In this document: positions 6,047-13,161 of the stretch, piece by piece | Numbering within the stretch: position 1 is the stretch's first letter | How the letters are laid out: every line of letters starts with the position of its first letter | From: a virus | Virus record (IMG/VR): IMGVR_UViG_3300009173_001692 | Coordinates: 1 to 39,277 of that record | Direction: 5' to 3' (one strand) | DNA: 39,277 bases | Made by a program: the position numbers and the translations under genes | Notes under the pieces: generated by a model | What the model was told of the DNA's origin: nothing | Database searches by the model: none | Seen by the model: only the letters and a program-made list of their open reading frames with translations

Positions 6047-6593
6047 TTTGTTTCTTTCTTAAACGTAATGATTCCTTCAGTGTTTTTCTAGCCTGTTGTA
6101 AATGAAATCTGTTTGCTCTAGTTTGAAAAAGAACTCCATTTAAATGATCTACCTCATGTTGAAGAATTCGTGCTGTCATTCCTCCACATTTTTCCTGTAC
6201 ATCAGATCCTTCTTCAGTTTGCCATTTTATTTCTATCCAATCAGGTCGTTTAACTTTAATAAACAATCCAGGAAAAGTTAAACACCCTTCTATCATATAT
6301 TCTTCATTAGTAGAATATTCTGTAATTTCTGGATTGAAAAAGACTTGATTAAATTCATCACTATATTGTTCATCTTCCTTCGCCTCAGGATCTCTTGGTT
6401 CCCCTATAACGATCATTCTCATATCCCAACCTACTTGTGGAGCCGCCAATCCAAGTCCACCACCTTCAGCTCTCATTCTTTGCAATATCTCTGCAAGTAT
6501 ATAAGGATCAGTTTCCGTGTCATTAAAATCAAACGGCGCTGTTTCTCTTGTTAAAATTGGGTTATCATCTTTTACTAATGCCTGTTCTATCAA
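6030..6593 (-). CDS. def: Peptide deformylase
   Basis: A 187-residue enzyme that removes the formyl group from N-terminal formyl-methionine. All three family motifs are intact: GLGLAAPQ (46-53), EGCLTFPG (102-109) and QHEVDHLNG (145-153), giving the metal ligands C104, H146 and H150 and the catalytic E147. The N-terminal start DNPILTRETAPFDF is normal. The length is like bacterial enzymes; many marine phage deformylases are shorter and lack the C-terminal helix, whereas this one has a basic helical tail. The gene overlaps gp46 by four bases. It probably boosts N-terminal processing of phage or host proteins during infection, as proposed for cyanophage deformylases. Confidence 0.95.
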   Translation of the reverse strand: MIEQALVKDDNPILTRETAPFDFNDTETDPYILAEILQRMRAEGGGLGLAAPQVGWDMRMIVIGEPRDPEAKEDEQYSDEFNQVFFNPEITEYSTNEEYMIEGCLTFPGLFIKVKRPDWIEIKWQTEEGSDVQEKCGGMTARILQHEVDHLNGVLFQTRANRFHLQQARKTLKESLRLRKKQNASSR

Positions 6594-8305
6594 CTCACTA
6601 TCCTCGTAAAATTTTGTACTTTCTCAAATTTGATTAAACTATCAAACTTATCTATATTTAAATCTGTTTTATGACTGATTAAAAATATGTTTTCATCACT
6701 TAAAGTATTTAATATTTTTAAAAATTCATCTGTTCCATTTACATCTAAACTACTATCGAATATCTCATCCAATACTAACAGATTCGTATTGGTACTATTC
6801 TTCATCTTGGCTATCTGTCTCCATGTAAAAAGAAGCGCCAAGTCTATTCGCATCTTCTCACCTTCACTAAAATTTGCATAACTGAATTCATCTCTATATC
6901 TAGATCGTATCATTTCATTAAACTCATCATCTAATTCAAACTTAACTTGAAACTCCAATTGATTCAAATAACTATTCACCAACTTATTCATTATTGGAAG
7001 ATATTGTTTAATGATTTTTGTTTTGATTCCAGAATCCTGAAGTAACTGTTTAGCAATTTTATAATAATTTAATTGCTCTGTAGCCTTATCTCCTTCTTTT
7101 TGAAGTTTCTTAAAATCTTCTTTATGTATTTGTAATACAGACTTATCGGCCTCAAGTTCTTTATCTACAGAATGAATCGCATTAATTTGTTCCATTAGTT
7201 GTTGATTAAAAGAGTCTATAGATTCTTTTGATGTAACTTTTTTAGCAGCAGTAACTTCTTTTTCTCTAGACTCATTTGATATTTTCTTATACAACTGTTC
7301 TCTAGCATACATTTCTACAATCTGACGATCCATCTCCGCAGTAGAACAGGTAGTAGTAATCATTTTATTGGTATTAAGTTTTATAGCCTTTTCTTTAAAA
7401 TCTTCAGCTATAGGTTGTTCACAAGTAGGACACTCATCATTGTTCTTAAAAAAATCAATCTCTTTTTCAGCCTTATTTATTTTCAAATTCAATTTCCATC
7501 GAACATCTTTATAATCTTTAATTTCAGTTTCTAATTTCAAATGTTTAGGTCTAATATCAGTTTCCCATTCAGAAAATTCACCTAAGAGTGTAGAGATATC
7601 TACTTGCAAAGTTTCTACTTCCTTATTATTCTTTTCTATCTTCTGTTCTAGCGCAGATAATGAAATCTTACCTTTCTCTTTTGTTTGTGTAATATGTTCT
7701 TCTGTTAATTTAATTTTTGTATCTAACACCTGTTGCTCATATGAGATGTCCCTAGATCGTTCTGTAGTTCCTTTTGTTTGATGTTTTAATAAAAAATTCA
7801 TCAATGAAAAAATCTTGATATCTAAAATTTCTTCTACCACCTCACGACGAGATGCTGCAGTCAATTGCATAAACGGAATAAAAGAGGATGAACCTAACAC
7901 AACAACCTGTGTAAATGATCTATGATTCAGCTTGAGTATATTATTTTCTAAATGTTTCTGATAATCCCTAGCTGATGCATCTTGATTTAAAAGTTTATCA
8001 TCAATATAAATCTCAAACCTTGTAGGCTTGATACCTCTTTTAACTAAAAACTTTTTACGACCTATACTAAATAAAACTTCTACAGTGCAATCACGACCAT
8101 TGACACTATTAACCAATTGATCTTTCTTGATACGTCTAAACGGTTTACCAAACAACCCAAACGTCAATGCATCTAATACAGTAGACTTACCACTACCATT
8201 ATCACCTATGATAAGTGTAGATGGATGGTTATTTAATACGATTTCTATTGGTGTATTGCCAGTAGATAAAAAATTCTGCCATGTTACAGTTTTAAAAATT
8301 ATCAT
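6590..8305 (-). CDS. 46: Recombination endonuclease subunit gp46 (Rad50-like)
   Basis: A 571-residue SMC-type ATPase that pairs with gp47 to resect DNA ends for recombination-dependent replication and host-DNA breakdown. Walker A is GDNGSGKST (34-42). A long coiled-coil region flanks the zinc hook CPTC (C292, C295). The ABC signature NFSEGEKMRIDLALLF and Walker B LLVLDEIFD are near the C-terminus, followed by an ISHK switch. T4 gp46 is 560 residues. The dioxygenase gene at 8302-8967 is inserted between gp47 and gp46, overlapping by four bases. Confidence 0.95.
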   Translation of the reverse strand: MIIFKTVTWQNFLSTGNTPIEIVLNNHPSTLIIGDNGSGKSTVLDALTFGLFGKPFRRIKKDQLVNSVNGRDCTVEVLFSIGRKKFLVKRGIKPTRFEIYIDDKLLNQDASARDYQKHLENNILKLNHRSFTQVVVLGSSSFIPFMQLTAASRREVVEEILDIKIFSLMNFLLKHQTKGTTERSRDISYEQQVLDTKIKLTEEHITQTKEKGKISLSALEQKIEKNNKEVETLQVDISTLLGEFSEWETDIRPKHLKLETEIKDYKDVRWKLNLKINKAEKEIDFFKNNDECPTCEQPIAEDFKEKAIKLNTNKMITTTCSTAEMDRQIVEMYAREQLYKKISNESREKEVTAAKKVTSKESIDSFNQQLMEQINAIHSVDKELEADKSVLQIHKEDFKKLQKEGDKATEQLNYYKIAKQLLQDSGIKTKIIKQYLPIMNKLVNSYLNQLEFQVKFELDDEFNEMIRSRYRDEFSYANFSEGEKMRIDLALLFTWRQIAKMKNSTNTNLLVLDEIFDSSLDVNGTDEFLKILNTLSDENIFLISHKTDLNIDKFDSLIKFEKVQNFTRIVS

Positions 8306-8967
8306 AAGTCCGCCGGTACAGATTGCATATCCCGCATTATATTCGTTTCCATTTGTAATACTATATTGCCCGATACTGAAATTCTTTCTACATCAGATTT
8401 AAAAGCATAAACATGATGCGGTAGCCAAGAAGGAAACACAACTATATCTCCAGTTTTTGGCATAATAGGATGCCTACAATTTGAAAAAGGTAAATCTAAT
8501 CCATAATCAAATACTATCATTCCAGCCAAACGACTTGCGGATTTTCCCTCAGCAAATTGGTGTTCTTGTTTAATTTCTTCAGGCACATTTAGATATATTA
8601 CAAAGGATAAATCTGCATTATGATTGTGTGGAGGATTATATTCTTTAGCTTTCTGATAATTAATCCACAGATCATCACAGTCCCATCCATGGATCCCCGT
8701 ATCTAGTTCACCACCCTGACTATTATAACTACTTGCGCCGCTAAGATATGTTTGAACATATGGATCCAGTTTAGGTATAAACCATTTTTGAAAATCTTGA
8801 TAGTAGTATTCATGCTCAATATCTCCAGCTAAATTTTTACGGTGATCTAGATTTTTATCTCTACTTTCATTACCCTTCTCTAAAAGTAAATCTACAAACT
8901 CTTGGTCTACTTCACTTTCTATAACAAACGGACCCCAATAAGGAATATAATAACTAATATCATTCAT
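8302..8967 (-). CDS. 2OG-Fe(II) oxygenase family protein (PF13759 type)
   Basis: A 221-residue protein with the typical marine phage pattern: NPPHNHNADLSFVIYLNVPE (H114, H116, D119), an aGmIVFDYG strand, then GDIVVFPSWLPHHVYAF (H184/H185) and R195 in ERISVSGNIVL. These supply the Fe and 2-oxoglutarate ligands of the double-stranded beta-helix. This matches the family annotated as putative 2OG-Fe(II) oxygenases in T4-like marine phages. It is translationally coupled to both gp47 and gp46 (four-base overlaps), which is an unusual place for a metabolic gene and could mean a role in DNA metabolism or simply insertion at a coupling junction. Confidence 0.83.
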   Translation of the reverse strand: MNDISYYIPYWGPFVIESEVDQEFVDLLLEKGNESRDKNLDHRKNLAGDIEHEYYYQDFQKWFIPKLDPYVQTYLSGASSYNSQGGELDTGIHGWDCDDLWINYQKAKEYNPPHNHNADLSFVIYLNVPEEIKQEHQFAEGKSASRLAGMIVFDYGLDLPFSNCRHPIMPKTGDIVVFPSWLPHHVYAFKSDVERISVSGNIVLQMETNIMRDMQSVPADL

Positions 8968-10031
8968 TCTATTTCACTTGCTTCTACATACAAATTTTTT
9001 AGAATTCGTTTCAATTTGTTTTTGTTAATAGCTTGGCTTTCAATTTCTTCAACATACCTATCTAATAATGCCATGGTATCTTCTACTTCTTCCATAGATT
9101 CATCTGCAATAAAATTAGGATCTAAATCTGAAAAATCCTCTACAATCTTTAACTCATAAAAATTTCCATCATTATAACACCGATCAATAAATCGGTCGAA
9201 CGTATAGAAATCAGTTTTCTGTATAACAAAAACTTTAACATAACACCCTTCATAAGAAGATATATCATAATTTAACATTTCATCACAAGAATGACCATCA
9301 TCATAATAAATCTTTTTAAATAACCGATTAGGATTCTGATAAAATTCTAACTCTCTTGTTTCTGTATCAAGAATATGGAAACCTTTCTTACTGTTGTAAT
9401 CGTTCCATGTAATTTCGTATGGTGCACCCAAGTATCTTATGTGGCCATCGTCCTGTTGTTTATGAAAATGGCCAGAAAATACACGCTCATATCGTTTAAA
9501 ATATTTTCTATCTATACCATCATCACAATAAACATTATCTAACATCTCTGCACCTTGTAATGGAAGATGTCCCATTACAAAATCAGCTTTGGCCTTTGAT
9601 ATAATTCTCAAACATTCAGCATGCTTATCTGGTGCAATCCAAGGAGTCATGAGAATATCTAAGCCGTCAAAATTTACTACTTCTGGTGTATCCTTATACA
9701 GATGTATAGGAAACTCTGCACAAGTTAATTCCATCGAGTTTATATCATTAGTAGATTTAAAATAACAATCGTGATTACCCAACAAAACATGAAGATCAAT
9801 ACCTCTATGCTGTATAGGAGTAAAGAACATATCTTTAGCCAATTTCAAAGTATTAAAATTTGCATACTTACGTCGATCAAAAGTATCACCTAAATCTATA
9901 ATAGTAGTAACTTCTTCTTGATCTAGAATTGGAAAAAAAGTTTCTTCATAAAATCGTGCTTGAAAAGCACTAAAGGATAAGTTATCGTTTTTACCACCAA
10001 AATGTAAATCTGTTATTAACGCTATCTTCAT
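8964..10031 (-). CDS. 47: Recombination endonuclease subunit gp47 (Mre11-like)
   Basis: A 355-residue calcineurin-type phosphoesterase, partner of gp46. The metal-binding motifs appear in order: DLHFG (D8, H10), DLGDTFDRR (near 46-54), LLGNHD (83-88), VMGHLPL and VFSGHFHKQ. T4 gp47 is 339 residues. The start ATG directly follows the stop of gp55 (TGAATG). Confident. Confidence 0.95.
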   Translation of the reverse strand: MKIALITDLHFGGKNDNLSFSAFQARFYEETFFPILDQEEVTTIIDLGDTFDRRKYANFNTLKLAKDMFFTPIQHRGIDLHVLLGNHDCYFKSTNDINSMELTCAEFPIHLYKDTPEVVNFDGLDILMTPWIAPDKHAECLRIISKAKADFVMGHLPLQGAEMLDNVYCDDGIDRKYFKRYERVFSGHFHKQQDDGHIRYLGAPYEITWNDYNSKKGFHILDTETRELEFYQNPNRLFKKIYYDDGHSCDEMLNYDISSYEGCYVKVFVIQKTDFYTFDRFIDRCYNDGNFYELKIVEDFSDLDPNFIADESMEEVEDTMALLDRYVEEIESQAINKNKLKRILKNLYVEASEIE

Positions 10032-10520
10032 TCAATCTTTATCATCTGAACCAAAACTATATCTATCTATATAATCCAAATATTGACGTTGATAATCATT
10101 AGGATTATCATGTGCCTGGGTTATAATCATATCTTCTATATTTGACCGTTTTAGTAAACGATCTTTAATTTTAGATTGTTTCTTTTCCTTTGTTATTCTA
10201 CGGACAAATGCAAAATAAATGATTTGTGTAAAATACGCAAAGGGATTTTTAGATTTCTCTGGATTAAAATTATCTATATATTGAAGGCAATTCTCAATAC
10301 CATCTGATATCATTTCATCTCTATATGTGTAATTAATAAAATTTGGACGATAGGATAAATGATTAGCTATCTTTAAAAAACATTCGCCAATATAATTTGT
10401 TACCTGTGGTCGAGGTTCATCATTTTCTTCTGCCTCGGCCACCTCTGTCTTCCATTCAACCATCGCCTCTAAAAACTGTTTATTATTTACATAATGAGGC
10501 TTCTTTTTTTTATCTACCAT
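10032..10520 (-). CDS. 55: Late-transcription sigma factor gp55
   Basis: A 162-residue minimal sigma factor that directs host RNA polymerase to the late octamer TATAAATA with help from the gp45 clamp. The core is the sigma-70 region 2-like segment near 93-115 (NPFAYFTQIIYFAFVRRITKEKK), preceded by DEMISDGIENCLQYIDNFNP, as in T4 gp55 (185 residues). The N-terminus is lysine-rich. It matches the many TATAAATA octamers in this window. The ribosome-binding site AAAGGAG lies seven bases before ATG and can pair in a hairpin. Confident. Confidence 0.92.
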   Translation of the reverse strand: MVDKKKKPHYVNNKQFLEAMVEWKTEVAEAEENDEPRPQVTNYIGECFLKIANHLSYRPNFINYTYRDEMISDGIENCLQYIDNFNPEKSKNPFAYFTQIIYFAFVRRITKEKKQSKIKDRLLKRSNIEDMIITQAHDNPNDYQRQYLDYIDRYSFGSDDKD

Positions 10521-10525
10521 TAGAG

Positions 10526-10537
10526 CTCCTTTCGGAG
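10526..10537 (-). promoter_or_regulatory. Hairpin with GAAA tetraloop covering the gp55 Shine-Dalgarno
   Basis: On the minus strand CTCC-GAAA-GGAG: a 4-bp stem closed by a GNRA loop whose 3' arm is the Shine-Dalgarno core. It could lower or regulate gp55 translation. The stem is short, so the effect may be weak. Confidence 0.4.
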
Positions 10538-10545
10538 GACCTTTA

Positions 10546-11019
10546 CTACACAGGTGATTTTACATAATCTCCAAACAACCCAATAATAACCTCAATAGCA
10601 TCTTCTAGATTATCAAACCGCCATGATGCATTATGTTTTATTAATGGATGGTCCATTAAATATTTATCATCAGAAACTACAATCAATGGTTTTCTTAAAC
10701 CAATTGCCCAACCAATTTCAATAGTAGTACCATACGATGGACGTCTTTCGTTAAACTCCGCTGGGAGATAAGCTAAGACTAGATCACATGATTCTGTATC
10801 TAACCAGTTCTTTGTAGCAATTGCTCTAGGATCTGACCACATCTTTTCAGTCGCACCTTCTTCAGTAAAACGCATACCTTTTTTCAAAGGTTCACATCTC
10901 AAAGGGGATATTCCTATAATCCCATGAGGTAGACTTTTTGAGACATCATCTCTCCATTCAGTCGCTTCTTCTTTTGTACACCCCGCAATTGGTCCTGCCA
11001 AATATATATACTTCTTCAT
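10546..11019 (-). CDS. Nucleoside 2-deoxyribosyltransferase-like protein
   Basis: A 157-residue Rossmann-like protein. The N-terminal KKYIYLAGPIAG is the hallmark of the nucleoside 2-deoxyribosyltransferase/DUF4406 superfamily, and a second block, CDLVLAYLP through SYGTTIEIGWA with the candidate catalytic Glu, follows at 78-105. True transferases swap bases between deoxyribosides in salvage; some relatives are nucleotide hydrolases. A role in nucleotide salvage or modified-base supply is plausible. It is the first gene after a strong early promoter and precedes gp55. Confidence 0.8.
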   Translation of the reverse strand: MKKYIYLAGPIAGCTKEEATEWRDDVSKSLPHGIIGISPLRCEPLKKGMRFTEEGATEKMWSDPRAIATKNWLDTESCDLVLAYLPAEFNERRPSYGTTIEIGWAIGLRKPLIVVSDDKYLMDHPLIKHNASWRFDNLEDAIEVIIGLFGDYVKSPV

Positions 11020-11053
11020 TTATTAAATGCCTTTTGTTATTAAGACATCTATA

Positions 11054-11082
11054 AGTATATACTAATTAAAGTTACTTGTCAA
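11054..11082 (-). promoter_or_regulatory. Early sigma-70 promoter upstream of the deoxyribosyltransferase-gp55-gp47 genes
   Basis: Minus strand TTGACA (11077-11082), 17-base spacer, TATACT (11054-11059). Predicted +1 is near 11047, about 28 bases before the ATG at 11019, with AAAGG as a weak ribosome-binding site. Confidence 0.85.
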
Positions 11083-11106
11083 GCATAAAAAAATAATAAT
11101 TAGTAC

Positions 11107-11135
11107 TTGACAATCCTCACCCAATCTTATATATA
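11107..11135 (+). promoter_or_regulatory. Divergent sigma-70-like promoter on the plus strand
   Basis: Plus strand TTGACA (11107-11112), 17-base spacer, TATATA (11130-11135). No plausible plus-strand gene follows; a transcript would be antisense to the gene at 11151-11621. Confidence 0.45.
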
Positions 11136-11150
11136 TTGTTGTAGAGCTCT

Positions 11151-11621
11151 TTAATGAAGTTTAGTCTTATCAAGAGGAAACTGAACAATCTTTTTACCTT
11201 CTTCAGTTTCTCTATCAACACCATTCATTATTTCATCTAACTTCTTAATTCTATCTGCCAATTCAGCTTCATCTTTAGGATTATCTTCTTCTTCATCTCT
11301 CAGAGATAATTTTTCACATATGTGTTTGTAATAAAATCCAACTTCCGGAGCCAAATTACCCACCGCTATAATTCTAGTTTTAGCAATAGCAAAAGTAGTA
11401 TCATTAGTGAAATTCATCCAATGTTGCAATCCAGTATGAGTTACCACTTCACCCAACTGTTCATTGAATTGTGGAGTGGCAGATATGGCCATGGGACGTT
11501 CTACAACAACCGCATCATTATATTCATGTAAAACTTTACAAATCACATCCTCACCATTATCTAATTTAAGGACCTTAAAGGGACTTGTATCTAGTGTAGG
11601 TGTTTCAGGTTGTTCTTCCAT
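11151..11621 (-). CDS. Hypothetical protein with Sm-like N-terminal region
   Basis: A 156-residue protein of a type common in marine T4-like phages. The strands FKVLKLDNGEDVICKVLHEYNDAVVVERPMAI resemble the bent five-stranded sheet of Sm/LSm-like phage proteins, then W.NFTNDTTFAIAKTRIIAV completes the domain by about residue 90. The rest is acidic and helical (EEEDNPKDEAELADRIKKLDEI). Function unknown. A late-promoter-like octamer CATAAATA ends five bases before the ATG and would place +1 on the ATG itself; no Shine-Dalgarno is visible. A plus-strand promoter points at its 3' end. Confidence 0.75.
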   Translation of the reverse strand: MEEQPETPTLDTSPFKVLKLDNGEDVICKVLHEYNDAVVVERPMAISATPQFNEQLGEVVTHTGLQHWMNFTNDTTFAIAKTRIIAVGNLAPEVGFYYKHICEKLSLRDEEEDNPKDEAELADRIKKLDEIMNGVDRETEEGKKIVQFPLDKTKLH

Positions 11622-11626
11622 ATTAG

Positions 11627-11634
11627 TATTTATG
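11627..11634 (-). promoter_or_regulatory. Late-promoter variant CATAAATA
   Basis: One mismatch to TATAAATA. Predicted +1 coincides with the ATG at 11621, implying a leaderless mRNA. Confidence 0.4.
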
Positions 11635-11636
11635 CT

Positions 11637-13157
11637 TTAGTTAGGCCATTGAAGGGTCTGTTGAATATTCTCGTTATATGGACCTAAAGACTCCTCTAAG
11701 TTTTTCCTATCTTTTTCAGCCCACTCCTCTTCTCGTTTTTCTTTATAACTTCGTTCATCCCATTCCTTTATTGATTTGGTTTGTGCTTCGCCTATAGACT
11801 CCGCTGGGTTATTTAGTCCTACGAGAGAATCTATTTGATCTACTTTAAAAGTATCTTCACAGGCATTACACACATAACATTGATTTTCACAAGTCATCAA
11901 TATATGTTCAAGTACCTTACCTTCCGGAGAGTCCCATATCGTATTAGGAATTTTATCCCATGATCTTTCATTGTAAAACTGATCATTAACCCAACCAACA
12001 GGACTCCAAAGAGAATAGTGTGATAATTTATTTTCATAAAGTTCTTTAAAAGATTCCGCATATGTAAAAGGTTCTAAATCGGATCTAAAAGATTCTGAAT
12101 AATAATCTACACCACTATCATAAGAAATACTCGGATGCTTTTTAATTACTTCTGTAGGATACCGCCAGACCATTTTAAAATTCTTTGTTGTTGGTGTATC
12201 AGATATTCCAATAGGTGCCATTCCAGCTGAACTACGATCCATTGGCACACTATCAGCTGCAACCAGACCACTACGACCTTCTGACATATATCCATTAGGA
12301 CCAAGATTATTCGGTCTACCTGTATATTTGAAAATATCGACATGATCAAAATAATATTCTAATACATCTTCAGACATCCATACTAAATTATTATTAAGTC
12401 TAGGTAGGTTTTCAGTGTCCTTAGTAGTCCAACGATCTGTTGTCAGTAATCCCCAAGCACCACGATAACTATTACTATTTATTTCCATTGTTTCATGCCA
12501 ACTATCATGTTCTGGTCTAAATGGACTGTTTGGTAAATAATTATCTGTTACTGTCATAGATGTTTTAACATTATATTTTTCCGCAAGACGTTTGAACTCA
12601 GGCAATAAATCTGTGTTTCGATTTACATTACGCCCCAGCTGTATAACATTATAACCGCAATGTGCAAAATCTATAAACTGTTGTGGAGAATCTACATTTT
12701 GAAAAACAGAACTTTTCCATATCATTTCAGGAAACTTTTTCTGTAATACTCCAGTAGCCATCAAATGTACAAAACTCAAAGTACACCTTCTTAAACCTCT
12801 TTCGTAATATTCTCCTAACCAATTTATAAATTGATGCAACATTTGATTTTCAGCCATTAAATCTGGTGGCTGTACTATTGAATTTAGTGTCAATGAAATA
12901 GGAACATTTAATTCATCTTGAATTTTAAACAGATCATCTAGATGCTTATCATCTGATATATAAACTCCCATAGCATTACCATATCGTAAATCTTGATCCA
13001 ATCTTAACCTGTTTCCAACAAACATTGCTCCAAAATAAACATCACTTATCTCGAATTTATAATCTTCAGATGAGTTTTTTATTAAAGTATAAAACTCTCG
13101 TTCAGATGATGCTTCCGAATCATAGTGTGGTATTGAAAATCTTTTCTCAAAATTCAT
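11637..13157 (-). CDS. U32 peptidase-like (UbiU/UbiV/YegQ-like) TIM-barrel protein with a four-Cys cluster
   Basis: A 506-residue protein whose blocks follow the U32 family in order: SDVYFGAMF near 38-46 (family DAVYFG), ISLTLN at 87-92, a GLRRCTLSFVHLMATGVLQKKFPEM region (121-145), SSVFQNV (149-155), a G.NVIQLGRNVNRN block (168-181), YLPNSPFRPEH (207-217; Cys residues in typical U32 members are absent here), and SEDVLEYYFDHVDIFKYTGR (262-281). Near the C-terminus C423, C427, C430 and C433 form a ferredoxin-like cluster fit for an Fe-S centre. Relatives act in O2-independent ubiquinone hydroxylation, rRNA hydroxylation or proteolysis. It has an AAAGG ribosome-binding site and a perfect promoter inside uvsW. 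Fold confident; role unknown. Confidence 0.72.
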   Translation of the reverse strand: MNFEKRFSIPHYDSEASSEREFYTLIKNSSEDYKFEISDVYFGAMFVGNRLRLDQDLRYGNAMGVYISDDKHLDDLFKIQDELNVPISLTLNSIVQPPDLMAENQMLHQFINWLGEYYERGLRRCTLSFVHLMATGVLQKKFPEMIWKSSVFQNVDSPQQFIDFAHCGYNVIQLGRNVNRNTDLLPEFKRLAEKYNVKTSMTVTDNYLPNSPFRPEHDSWHETMEINSNSYRGAWGLLTTDRWTTKDTENLPRLNNNLVWMSEDVLEYYFDHVDIFKYTGRPNNLGPNGYMSEGRSGLVAADSVPMDRSSAGMAPIGISDTPTTKNFKMVWRYPTEVIKKHPSISYDSGVDYYSESFRSDLEPFTYAESFKELYENKLSHYSLWSPVGWVNDQFYNERSWDKIPNTIWDSPEGKVLEHILMTCENQCYVCNACEDTFKVDQIDSLVGLNNPAESIGEAQTKSIKEWDERSYKEKREEEWAEKDRKNLEESLGPYNENIQQTLQWPN

Positions 13158-13161
13158 ATTA

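Noticed and set aside
11150-11236. 28-codon plus-strand ORF after the divergent promoter
   Set aside because: Entirely antisense to a conserved-type gene, no ribosome-binding site, composition without character.
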